Assembly (NCBI GenBank): GCA_009783205.1
Contig: WRHO01000016.1
Span: 1 to 38,632 of the forward strand
Length of the DNA: 38,632 nucleotides
Direction: 5' to 3'
Origin: Oscillospiraceae bacterium
GTDB taxonomy: Bacteria > Bacillota > Clostridia > Oscillospirales > Ruminococcaceae
The position numbers and the translations under genes are program-made. The notes beneath the pieces were generated by a model that had not been told where the DNA came from, did not search any database, and worked only from the letters and a program-made list of their open reading frames with translations. Of the stretch, positions 1-6,881 are shown one piece after another (within the stretch, counting starts at the first letter, position 1; every line of letters begins with the position of its first letter).

Positions 1-1
1 T

Positions 2-529
2 TCAGAAGTTACTATAACAACGATAAAAATAACAGAGGTGGTTTACGGAGATGTGGGGGCGAATACCATTGAAGTAGTAGCTCATGGTTATAAAAACCCG
101 CATTCAAACGGCGACGGTCTCCCGGCGCGAGTTCCAGGCAACGGGGGACAATTTCTTGAAAAAGGGCAGGAATATTTGTTTTTTCTTTTTGCTCCATTTG
201 AGGGGCGTTATATGTCAAATCACCCCAGACGCAGTTACGCAATCGACAGCGAGGGCAATGTTATAGATGAGGACGATATTTTAGGTGTTTCTTCTGTTGA
301 AAATATAAAGCAATTCTTGGCGGCAAGCTTCGGCAAACCTAAACCGTCCGCGGATTCAAGGTCGGGGAATAATTCAAGCGTTATTACTGCGCCGAATTCA
401 ACCACAGATTCAACAACCAATTCAGCCGCGAATAATGACACCAACCCGCGAACCGGGATTACACTTGGTATAATTCCCATGTTTGTTGTAGGCTGCGCGG
501 CATTAATAAGTAAAAATCGTAAGAAATAA
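2..529 (+). CDS. Partial surface protein with NPRTG wall-sorting tail (5' end missing)
   Basis: The frame is open from base 2, so the N-terminus lies outside the window; a GTG at 38 is internal. The visible part begins with a beta-rich domain in which a strand reading ITEVVYGD is followed by a later EKGQEYLFFLF strand, then an Asn/Ser/Thr-rich linker. The C-terminus is NPRTG, about 18 hydrophobic residues, then KNRKK. That is the layout of a sortase-type sorting signal (NPxTG variants are common in gut Clostridia), so the protein is probably covalently wall-anchored or at least membrane-held. The folded domain shares its strand pattern with the lipoprotein that starts 15 bases downstream. Function is unknown. 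Anchoring is fairly sure; which sortase acts is not visible. Confidence 0.75.
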   Translation, partial: SEVTITTIKITEVVYGDVGANTIEVVAHGYKNPHSNGDGLPARVPGNGGQFLEKGQEYLFFLFAPFEGRYMSNHPRRSYAIDSEGNVIDEDDILGVSSVENIKQFLAASFGKPKPSADSRSGNNSSVITAPNSTTDSTTNSAANNDTNPRTGITLGIIPMFVVGCAALISKNRKK

Positions 530-543
530 GAAAGAGGTAAAAA

Positions 544-1101
544 ATGAAAAAATTATTAATTGTACCAATCATTTTAGTTGCGTTATGTTTAAGCGCGTGC
601 GGTACGCAAAATGAGTTAAATAAAACTGACAATTATATACACCCCGAAAAAATAGTTCAAATGTCTGTAGAATATTATAATTTTGAGGAAGCTATAGCTG
701 AAAGTACAGATGTAGTAATCGCAAAATATATAGACAATAGACCATTTGGCGATAATTTAACTGAGTATGAATTTATTATCATTGACAGAGTTTTAGGTAA
801 TGCTGCTGAAAAAATATTTGTATATGCCGAAAACATTGATGTTTCTGTTTTGGGCGGAGATATAGGTTCGTACAAGAGAAACGATGTGTCTTTTGATAAA
901 GATGCAGAATATTTATTACCATTAATCAAAATTTGGCAAGTCACAGCCAATACTCATGAAGACGGATATCTATTTATAGGAAATCTTGTTATCGACTTAA
1001 ATAATCCTTCAAAAAGTTTGATGTATAATGAACCTATAAACGCTCACTCAAAGGAGTTAAATTTTAATGAATCGCTCTCAAAAAATCAAGTGCTGTCTTA
1101 A
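544..1101 (+). CDS. Small lipoprotein of unknown function
   Basis: The 185-residue product starts with a lipoprotein signal peptide: Lys-Lys, a hydrophobic core and the lipobox LSAC with Cys19, so it should be lipidated and held on the outer face of the membrane. A GAGGT Shine-Dalgarno precedes the ATG. The mature part has a beta-strand pattern (EYEFIIIDRVLGN, a long loop, DKDAEYLLPLI, then a YLFIGN strand) that resembles the domain of the upstream wall-anchored protein. The two may be diverged paralogues of one extracellular module, one lipid-anchored and one wall-anchored. The 15-base gap suggests cotranscription. No catalytic motif is visible and the role is unknown. Confidence 0.8.
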   Translation: MKKLLIVPIILVALCLSACGTQNELNKTDNYIHPEKIVQMSVEYYNFEEAIAESTDVVIAKYIDNRPFGDNLTEYEFIIIDRVLGNAAEKIFVYAENIDVSVLGGDIGSYKRNDVSFDKDAEYLLPLIKIWQVTANTHEDGYLFIGNLVIDLNNPSKSLMYNEPINAHSKELNFNESLSKNQVLS

Positions 1102-1186
1102 GTAATGTAAATATCACACGGAACCGGTTGTATCCCCCTGATTTTACAGGAATAGAAATATATGTTGTAACAGGAGAAAAAACATT

Positions 1187-1885
1187 ATGAAAAAGCTACT
1201 ATCACTACTGCTTACAGCCGCCATGCTGTGCGCCGTCGCAATCCCCGCGACTCTCGCAACCGCGACCACGCCCGTCGAGGAATATGACACTTCGCGAATT
1301 TCACCCGACCTTATGGAAATAATGAACAATTCTTCCGACGACGAATTAATTCCTGTTGTTTTCTTTACATGGCGGGGCATTGAACATTACGAAGAAGCTC
1401 AAACGAAGGAAGCTTTTTGTGAATTTATGGGGGTCGAAAAAGACTTTATAAGGCTACCTCTTGGTTTGAATATGACTTTTTCGGAAGAACCGTGGATATG
1501 GGTAACTTTTGAGGCTACGGTAACGGAAATAATGGAATTAATGGCACTTGATACATTGAGAGTAGGCATTATCACTGTTTTTGAGGGACATGATAAATGG
1601 GAAGAGTCGATATTTAAAACCCATATAAACAAGTGTAAATGCGACGTTTCTCGAGTTTTGTGTAATTGTTACATTTGTATAGAACTAAGGGGTTATGAAA
1701 GCGTTCCGGAATATACTATTTTTGACGTGGTTGATATTTTGGAATATATTATCGGTTCAACTTTTACAATTAACGATTGTCCGGTTACGAAGTCAATATA
1801 CCTACTCACCGAAGAATCAAAGGCGACCGGCGAACCAACTATATTTGACGCTATTTACATTTTGGAAAAATTAGTGGGTATGTAA
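1187..1885 (+). CDS. Secreted protein with degenerate dockerin-like C-terminus
   Basis: The 232-residue product starts with a Sec signal peptide (MKKLL, hydrophobic stretch, Ala-rich cleavage region near residue 25). The middle (about 30-150) is unrecognised. The last 60 residues contain two similar helices, TIFDVVDILEYIIG and TIFDAIYILEKLVG, which resemble the paired F-helix segments of type I dockerin-like tails (PTIFDALEILKYLAG) of ruminal Oscillospiraceae. The Asp/Asn calcium ligands that usually precede each helix are poorly kept. Four Cys cluster at about 147-160 (CKC...C.C). It may bind a cohesin or be a relic. It lies 85 bases after the lipoprotein gene and ends at a strong terminator. 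Confidence 0.75.
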   Translation: MKKLLSLLLTAAMLCAVAIPATLATATTPVEEYDTSRISPDLMEIMNNSSDDELIPVVFFTWRGIEHYEEAQTKEAFCEFMGVEKDFIRLPLGLNMTFSEEPWIWVTFEATVTEIMELMALDTLRVGIITVFEGHDKWEESIFKTHINKCKCDVSRVLCNCYICIELRGYESVPEYTIFDVVDILEYIIGSTFTINDCPVTKSIYLLTEESKATGEPTIFDAIYILEKLVGM

Positions 1886-1897
1886 TGATGTTGTGAG

Positions 1898-1924
1898 GGC
1901 GGGACTTTATGTCCCGCCTTTTTT
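1898..1924 (+). terminator. Rho-independent terminator after the secreted-protein gene
   Basis: GGCGGGAC (1898-1905) pairs perfectly with GTCCCGCC (1911-1918) around a 5-base loop and is followed by six T. It sits 12 bases after the stop codon at 1885. Confidence 0.92.
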
Positions 1925-1961
1925 CATTTTTACGTTTTCTTGTCAAGAGGAAAATTCAATA

Positions 1962-1990
1962 TTGACAAAACAGGGGAAAGTGTGTATAAT
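1962..1990 (+). promoter_or_regulatory. Consensus sigma-A promoter of the arsR-like operon
   Basis: TTGACA at 1962-1967, a 17-base spacer and TATAAT at 1985-1990 make a perfect housekeeping promoter, 29 bases before the ATG. No clear dyad was identified as the repressor site. The A/T-rich stretch 1985-2008 just downstream is the likely place for autoregulation. Confidence 0.9.
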
Positions 1991-2019
1991 ATAGATATTC
2001 GTCAATGTGAGGTGTTTAT

Positions 2020-2349
2020 ATGAATAAAGATTACACAAAGAATACCGCCATATTAAAGGCGTTCGCCGACACAAACAGACTCTTAATAATCGAAATGCTT
2101 TCTTGCGGTGAGATTTGTGCCTGTAAAATTTTAGAAAAGCTAAAAATAACACAACCGACATTATCCCACCACATGAAAATACTCTGCGACTGCGGTTTGG
2201 CGGGTGGCCGGAAAGAGGGGAAGTGGACTTATTACACGTTGAATAAATCAACGGTTGACGATTTACTTTTATTTATGCGTGACATAACAACAATAAGCGA
2301 GGATTGCATATGCGGGGAGGTGAGCGATAGTGAATTGTGTGAATGTTAA
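2020..2349 (+). CDS. ArsR/SmtB-family metalloregulator
   Basis: The 109-residue winged-helix repressor has the family layout: KAFADTNRLLIIEML, then the helix carrying Cys29, Cys33 and Cys35 (CGEICAC), then the recognition helix region TQPTLSHHMKIL. The C-x-C in the third helix matches the thiol site of As(III)/Sb(III)-type ArsR proteins (ELCVCDL). Extra Cys occur at 56 and 58 and in the tail (CIC, CEC). It should repress its own operon and release DNA when a soft metal or metalloid binds. The following Cys-rich gene overlaps its 3' end by 20 bases. No arsenite pump or reductase gene follows, so the true inducer is uncertain. Confidence 0.9.
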   Translation: MNKDYTKNTAILKAFADTNRLLIIEMLSCGEICACKILEKLKITQPTLSHHMKILCDCGLAGGRKEGKWTYYTLNKSTVDDLLLFMRDITTISEDCICGEVSDSELCEC

Positions 2350-2518
2350 GGAATGTACTTGCCCCAAAGAAAGCTGTTCCAATCACGGCAAATGTTGTGA
2401 TTGTGTTGTAAAACACAGGGAAACCGACAGTCTGCCGTTTTGCTTATTTCCCGATAATGGCGGCGATAAAAGCAACAAAAACTTTTACTGCTTTTTAAAA
2501 GAGCGGTTTGAGAAATAA
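2330..2518 (+). CDS. Small Cys-rich protein (DUF6485-like)
   Basis: The 62-residue protein has nine Cys, mostly in the first half: ECTCPKESCSNHGKCCDCVVKHR. This CxC-x4-C-x4-CCxC pattern with nearby His resembles, from memory, the small proteins annotated DUF6485, and suggests a zinc- or metal-binding knuckle. Translation starts at GTG 2330, inside the end of the ArsR gene; GGGGAGG at 2314-2320 is about 9 bases upstream, which supports this start and translational coupling. The context (ArsR regulator before, Cys-rich ferredoxin-like protein after) suggests metal or thiol chemistry. Biochemical function is unknown; the family name should be checked. Confidence 0.75.
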   Translation: MNCVNVKECTCPKESCSNHGKCCDCVVKHRETDSLPFCLFPDNGGDKSNKNFYCFLKERFEK

Positions 2519-2531
2519 AAAATTTTTTGGA

Positions 2532-2541
2532 GGGAATTCCC
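2532..2541. other. Perfect 10-bp palindrome next to an unused strong SD
   Basis: GGGAATTCCC overlaps a GGAGGG Shine-Dalgarno (2529-2534). The only start at the right distance is TTG 2544, which opens a 10-codon frame ending at TGA 2574-2576. It lies between the two Cys-rich genes and may be a leader peptide or a relic. Confidence 0.3.
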
Positions 2542-2619
2542 ACTTGATTAATAGAACAGCATTAAGTGGAAATTGAATCTCAAAGGCTCAATGGAGTCAG
2601 AAAGGTGAAGTGTGAAAGA

Positions 2620-3030
2620 ATGAAACCGGTTGTAGATTTCAGAAGATGTTTTTCGAGCGAGAAGGTATGCACGGCGATTAAGTGTTGTCCCATAAAGGCG
2701 GTCAGCTACATAGAAGTAGACGAGCCGATTAACGACAAATTCCTTAATTGCAATTGTAGCGACCCCAACAGAACAGGGAAAATTGAGGCTTGTGCCGATG
2801 GCGATTGTGGCTGCGACTGCGGCGACAGTAATTGCGGTACCGATTTGTACAGTTGCGGGGGAACGCCCTACGGCAGAATTATCATCGACTATGACAAATG
2901 TACGAGGTGCGGTCTTTGCGTAAAGGAATGTTGCGGGACGGCGATTGGTTTGTACCCCGAAGATTATAAAATCGAATCCGTGAAAGGCAATCTTAAATCC
3001 AAATGTAATTGCGAGGGCGGTTGCTGTTAA
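2620..3030 (+). CDS. Cys-rich 4Fe-4S ferredoxin-like protein
   Basis: ATG 2620 is preferred to GTG 2566 because AAAGGTG lies upstream and the product then begins MKPVVDF, a sensible ferredoxin-like N-terminus. The 136-residue protein has about 21 Cys. A first half-cluster reads CFSSEKVCTAIKCCP; a second, canonical 4Fe-4S motif reads CTRCGLCVKECC, flanked by GRIIIDYDKC. Between them is a Cys/Asp/Gly-rich loop (CGCDCGDSNCG), and the tail ends CNCEGGCC. It is probably a cytoplasmic electron carrier or Fe-S/metal-binding protein. It follows the ArsR and small Cys-rich genes and likely shares their control. The partner is unknown. Confidence 0.8.
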   Translation: MKPVVDFRRCFSSEKVCTAIKCCPIKAVSYIEVDEPINDKFLNCNCSDPNRTGKIEACADGDCGCDCGDSNCGTDLYSCGGTPYGRIIIDYDKCTRCGLCVKECCGTAIGLYPEDYKIESVKGNLKSKCNCEGGCC

Positions 3031-3167
3031 GCATCCGCCTCTGCATAGAAAATTATTGATTGACATTTGGCTATTCCTTATGGTGTATATTTCGACAAAA
3101 AAATAATTCTTTTTATTATTGCGTTTTTAGCTGTGATGTTATATAATAGGTTAAGGGGGGAATGATT

Positions 3168-4652
3168 ATGGAAGAAAGATTATTTGAAAAATATACAAAA
3201 ACCGATAGCTATATCGAAGATGAAAGCGCGCTCGAGGCGGTATTCGCATCGCTTGACGACGCTTTTGAACAAGGTTACGGCGTTAATATGCGTTATTACC
3301 AATTTTATATTACCGATAACGCAAACACGGAACAACGGTATGTAATAAACATATCTAAAATTAAAGTCGGAAACCTTAATAACGCCATGAACACATTAGA
3401 AGAGCGTCGCGATAAATTTGACAATATCGAAGCTTTTAACGCAACCGCAAAAATGTTGCTTTATGTTTTTACACAGGGTAAAGATACAATAGCCTTCCTT
3501 AAAGAGATAAAGAATCAAGGTGGGGGCGTTGAATTATATCTCGAGGCGGGCGAAAAGCCGCGTTTTTCAATTTACGGGAACCGTTTTCTTTTACCGGGGA
3601 AAACAACTTTTTCCCAATTGTCGGATATTATCGGCGATATAAACACCCTCGCCGATTCGGGCGTTCTTGTCGGAAGGCGGTTTGACGTTCCGTTTATAAA
3701 GGTCAGATATTCGTTCAATATGAACAAAGTGAAAAATTTGCCGGGAATCGGCAATGCAGAGCTTAATTTAGAAGATGTTTTTTCGCGGTTGTTTGTGTGC
3801 GGTTTGAAATCGGAAAAAATCGCGCTCATAAACGATAACGATGAAATATCGGATATAATCACCGTTGCCGATTTAACGGGTGAAAAGCGTGAAGCTTATA
3901 CCCAAAGTAATACTCGGCTTATACTCTTCAAAGATGATTACCTAAAATCGGAAATTGCCGATATCTTAGAAATTATACTCACCGGCGAAAATAATAGCAT
4001 TATATCGGATTCGTTGGCGAAAAAAGTCCCCCCAAATTATGTACTTAATCAAACCGAGCCTTTCTATAACCGCAAATTGCCCGAAATATCGAGTGAGGAT
4101 TTTACAGCTCTCCGCAATGAAATTAATCGCATTAACGGGTTGAATCTCAACGACGCAGAGCGAACCGAGCTGTACCGTAACCGTTTTGCAGAGGACTTTA
4201 ACGAGAATATGCCCGGTTACGGCGGCTACTGTCCCGTTTGCGGCATAGAAATCAATACCATAAACAGCTATAAGGTTAAAGATTTTAACATAGAAATGAT
4301 ATCCGGAATGGACGGGACGGAAAAAGTGTTCAGGTTTTCTTTATATATGTGCGCTAACGAGTATTATACGGCAGACGGGTGGATTATAGAGGACTTAAGC
4401 ATTGGCGGAATGAATCCGTTCACATGGCTCGAGGAGGTCGCGTCGGCGGGTACAATATCGCCCGAGCTTTTACAATGCAGTATACGTATGATTACCCGAT
4501 ATACCGACGCCCCCCTCAAATATGACAAAGAAAACGAGGGCGAAATAAAATGGACTGCGCCGGGCGAAATTTTCTCAACTCCACAGACTATTAAGGATTT
4601 CAATTTAGCCCCATTAATGGCGGCAAAATGGGTGGAGGACAACATGAATTAG
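3168..4652 (+). CDS. Large protein of unknown function with a CPxC knuckle
   Basis: Two ATGs are possible (3162 and 3168). The run GGGGGG at 3155-3160 is correctly spaced only for 3168, giving 494 residues. I do not recognise the family. No signal peptide or membrane segment is visible, so it should be cytoplasmic. The N-terminal two thirds are mixed alpha/beta. Near residue 360 is GGYCPVCGIE, followed about 45 residues later by LYMCANEYYTADGWIIEDL and NPFTWLEE, which may complete a zinc site and a conserved module. Such an ending can belong to large multidomain nucleic-acid or defence-type proteins, but this is only an impression. It stands alone between the Cys-rich operon and dcw. TTGCGT (3119) and TATAAT (3142) could be its promoter. 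Confidence 0.7.
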   Translation: MEERLFEKYTKTDSYIEDESALEAVFASLDDAFEQGYGVNMRYYQFYITDNANTEQRYVINISKIKVGNLNNAMNTLEERRDKFDNIEAFNATAKMLLYVFTQGKDTIAFLKEIKNQGGGVELYLEAGEKPRFSIYGNRFLLPGKTTFSQLSDIIGDINTLADSGVLVGRRFDVPFIKVRYSFNMNKVKNLPGIGNAELNLEDVFSRLFVCGLKSEKIALINDNDEISDIITVADLTGEKREAYTQSNTRLILFKDDYLKSEIADILEIILTGENNSIISDSLAKKVPPNYVLNQTEPFYNRKLPEISSEDFTALRNEINRINGLNLNDAERTELYRNRFAEDFNENMPGYGGYCPVCGIEINTINSYKVKDFNIEMISGMDGTEKVFRFSLYMCANEYYTADGWIIEDLSIGGMNPFTWLEEVASAGTISPELLQCSIRMITRYTDAPLKYDKENEGEIKWTAPGEIFSTPQTIKDFNLAPLMAAKWVEDNMN

Positions 4653-4654
4653 CG

Positions 4655-4667
4655 ATAGGTCACCTAT
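4655..4667. other. 13-bp perfect dyad after the stop codon
   Basis: ATAGGT-C-ACCTAT begins 3 bases after the TAA at 4652. It is too short with no T-tract to be a terminator by itself; the clear terminator is at 4723. Confidence 0.3.
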
Positions 4668-4722
4668 ATATTAACACCCTTTATATTGTATAGAAAAAAA
4701 TCGCAATACAAAATATAGTATG

Positions 4723-4746
4723 AACCCGTATTTTATACGGGTTTTT
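4723..4746 (+). terminator. Rho-independent terminator before the dcw promoter
   Basis: AACCCGTAT (4723-4731) pairs with ATACGGGTT (4735-4743) across a 3-base loop and runs into a T-tract to 4746. It separates the unknown gene from the division cluster. Confidence 0.85.
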
Positions 4747-4797
4747 CACATTATATTGTGCATATTTCACAAATTTTATATATTAAAAAAATACCTC

Positions 4798-4826
4798 TTG
4801 ACAAGCTATGAATAATAGAGTAAAAT
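4798..4826 (+). promoter_or_regulatory. Main promoter of the dcw cluster
   Basis: TTGACA (4798-4803), a 17-base spacer and TAAAAT (4821-4826). The transcript would start near 4833 and carry a leader of about 140 bases before mraZ. No other comparable promoter is seen until the one in front of ftsZ. Confidence 0.85.
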
Positions 4827-4849
4827 GTAAAAAACAAGAAAAGAGAAAA

Positions 4850-4875
4850 TTTCATAGAATTTCATTGATTTTCAT
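4850..4875 (+). promoter_or_regulatory. Three TTTCAT repeats with exact 10-bp period: candidate MraZ operator
   Basis: TTTCAT occurs at 4850, 4860 and 4870, always 10 bp apart, so the same face of the helix is presented three times just downstream of the start of the mraZ transcript. MraZ proteins elsewhere bind tandem short direct repeats about 10 bp apart in front of mraZ (TGGGN in Escherichia coli, AAAGTG in mollicutes). The hexamer differs, but so does this MraZ's first DNA-binding motif. The assignment is inference. Confidence 0.5.
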
Positions 4876-4975
4876 TATTTGTTGAAAACTCTGTGGATAA
4901 TGTTAAAAGAAAGTTAAACGGGATTATAACGGTGCATATAAGAGAAGTATGATAGGAAGGGGAGAAGGTGGCGCG

Positions 4976-5392
4976 ATGAAAAACGAGAGAAACGATTTTA
5001 TTTCAAAACTTCACCCAAACGGGCGTCTGACCTTTCCTTCGAGGCTTCGCAAAAAGGTAGGCACTACTTTTGTTATCGCAAACAGTGTGTTTACCCCATG
5101 TGTTCAGGCGTGTTCAATTGAAGAATGGGACAGGTTTGAAAAAAGCATTTATGAAAAGAATCACCCGGAAAATGCGGACGAGCTTTTTAGAAAAATGGGC
5201 AATATAGAGGTGCAAATAGATGAACAGGGGCGTTTCCCGTTCGAGAAAAGCTTTCGCGAATACGCAAACATAACGGACGAAGTGTATTTTAAGCCGGTCG
5301 GTCAAAAAATAGAGCTTTGGAACGAAAAAGAACTTTTAAGCAAAATGGCTGAAAAAACTATGGGCGATATTGCGAAAGAAATAAATTTTTAA
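4976..5392 (+). CDS. mraZ: MraZ transcriptional regulator of dcw
   Basis: ATG 4976 is chosen over ATG 4949 because GGGGAGAAGGTGG lies just upstream and the product then starts directly with the first domain. The 138-residue protein has two AbrB-like halves: NGRLTFPSRLRKKVG (about residues 17-31) and DEQGRFPFEKSFREYA (about 83-98). Members form ring oligomers that bind tandem repeats in front of mraZ. Here the first half has HPNGR where D-x-x-GR is usual, so DNA specificity may be shifted. It is the first gene of the cluster, separated from rsmH by one base. It probably controls the promoter at 4798 through the repeats at 4850-4875. Confidence 0.9.
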   Translation: MKNERNDFISKLHPNGRLTFPSRLRKKVGTTFVIANSVFTPCVQACSIEEWDRFEKSIYEKNHPENADELFRKMGNIEVQIDEQGRFPFEKSFREYANITDEVYFKPVGQKIELWNEKELLSKMAEKTMGDIAKEINF

Positions 5393-5393
5393 A

Positions 5394-6308
5394 ATGGAAT
5401 TTAAACATACAACCGTATTACTTAAACAAGCGGTCGACGCGCTTAATGTAAAACCGAACGGGTTATACATCGACTGTACCGCCGGCGGTGGCGGACACAG
5501 TATCGAGATTGCCAAAAAAGGCGGAAGATTAATTTGCTTCGATGTTGACATAACCGCCGTCGAGAGCTGTGAAGATAGGCTTAAACGATTGGTTGGCGCG
5601 GATTATCGCATGATTAACGCAAATTTCGCCGACATGACAAATTATATAAACGACGGCGCGAATGGGATTCTCATGGACTTAGGGGTGTCTTCGCCACAGC
5701 TCGATATTATAGAAAGAGGGTTCACGTATCACGGCGACGCACCATTGGATATGCGTATGAGCGCAACGTCGGGAACGTATTCCGCGTATGATGTTGTAAA
5801 TACCTATTCCGAAGAAGAGCTTACTAAAATCCTCTATGAGTATGGGGAAGAAAAGTATGCTAAAGGGATAGTACGCGGAATACTCGCGGCGAGACAAGCC
5901 GCACCGATAAAAACAACGGGGCAATTGGCGGAGATTATCAAACGCAATGTTCCTCTTTCGGTGAGAAACGCAAAAAATCCGTGCAAAAAGACGTTTCAGG
6001 CTATTCGTATCGAAGTCAACGACGAATTGGGGAGTCTTTCAAGGGGGCTCGACGCCGCATTTGAGCTGCTTTTACCCAAAGGACGATTAGTGGTGATTAC
6101 ATTTCATTCGTTGGAGGACAGGCTTGTAAAAAAACGATTTGCCGAATTAACGGCGGGATGTGACTGTCCTCCGCGTTTACCGTGCGTATGCGATAAGGTT
6201 CCGAGGGCGACTCATATTACCCGTAAGCCTATTGTTCCCGACGAAAACGAGTTACAGATAAACCGAAGGGCGAGAAGCGCGAAAATGAGAGTTATTGAAA
6301 AGAGTTGA
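5394..6308 (+). CDS. rsmH: 16S rRNA m4C1402 methyltransferase RsmH (MraW)
   Basis: The 304-residue enzyme transfers a methyl group from SAM to N4 of C1402 in the ribosomal P site. Visible motifs are HTTVLLKQAVDAL at the N-terminus, the SAM loop DCTAGGGGHS, DLGVSSPQLD, the GFTYHGDAPLDMRM signature, NDELGSL and FHSLEDRLVKKRF. A Cys-containing stretch near the C-terminus (CDCPPRLPCVC) is usual for the family. Length is normal. ATG 5394 follows the mraZ stop by one base, indicating coupling. Confidence 0.97.
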   Translation: MEFKHTTVLLKQAVDALNVKPNGLYIDCTAGGGGHSIEIAKKGGRLICFDVDITAVESCEDRLKRLVGADYRMINANFADMTNYINDGANGILMDLGVSSPQLDIIERGFTYHGDAPLDMRMSATSGTYSAYDVVNTYSEEELTKILYEYGEEKYAKGIVRGILAARQAAPIKTTGQLAEIIKRNVPLSVRNAKNPCKKTFQAIRIEVNDELGSLSRGLDAAFELLLPKGRLVVITFHSLEDRLVKKRFAELTAGCDCPPRLPCVCDKVPRATHITRKPIVPDENELQINRRARSAKMRVIEKS

Positions 6309-6325
6309 AACAGGAGGGAGAAAAA

Positions 6326-6835
6326 ATGTTACGTTATTCCGAAAAAACAAACCGCGCAGAGTTGAACTTAAAATTGTTCGATGTTGACGAAAAACAAGAA
6401 GCCGAGCAAAAGAGGAACCAACAAATCAGAAAAAAGAAGTACAAAGACCCGAATTCGTCTATCTCCAAAAAAGGAAACTGGATAGCCTTAATTTTCATAG
6501 CGTCATGTGTATTGTGCATTTTTACCATTTATAATACCGGCAAAATTGACCTCGAACGAGTAAACGCAGAAAATAGCGCGGTGACAAGAAAGCTCGAGGA
6601 AGCCGTCAAGGAAAATCTTCGTCTTCAGGCGGTTTTAGATTCATTGGCGACCCCCGCAAAAATAGATGAATACGCCGCGAAAAACGGCTTAGTTAAGGTA
6701 CAAACCTCTAATCAAACGATAGTTTATGTAAACGTAGAAAAGGCAACGGAGGTGGCGCATACGCGAAACAAGGACGCATTAAGCGTTGTGACAAAATGGT
6801 TTAACGAAGGATTGGAATTTTTAGGACTCAGATAG
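6326..6835 (+). CDS. ftsL: FtsL/DivIC-type septum protein
   Basis: ATG 6326 with GGAGGGAG just upstream gives 169 residues. Layout: basic cytoplasmic segment of about 50 residues (QIRKKKYKDPN), one membrane segment (about 55-72, WIALIFIASCVLCIFTIY), then a coiled coil with leucine repeats (ERVNAENSAVTRKLEEAV) and a short TPAKIDEYAAKNGLV motif near the end. This is the bitopic FtsL/DivIC design that forms a complex with FtsQ/DivIB at the septum. Sequence is weakly conserved in the family; position between rsmH and the PBP gene is what supports FtsL over DivIC. Confidence 0.85.
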   Translation: MLRYSEKTNRAELNLKLFDVDEKQEAEQKRNQQIRKKKYKDPNSSISKKGNWIALIFIASCVLCIFTIYNTGKIDLERVNAENSAVTRKLEEAVKENLRLQAVLDSLATPAKIDEYAAKNGLVKVQTSNQTIVYVNVEKATEVAHTRNKDALSVVTKWFNEGLEFLGLR

Positions 6836-6881
6836 AATATAATTAGGACAGGTATAAGGCAACGGAGTATAGGAGCTGATT

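Noticed and set aside
2020-3030. Classical arsenic resistance operon
   Set aside because: No arsB, acr3, arsC, arsA or arsM gene is present.
3060-3091. TTGACA at 3060 with TATATT at 3086 as promoter
   Set aside because: The 20-base spacer is too long for a normal sigma-A promoter.
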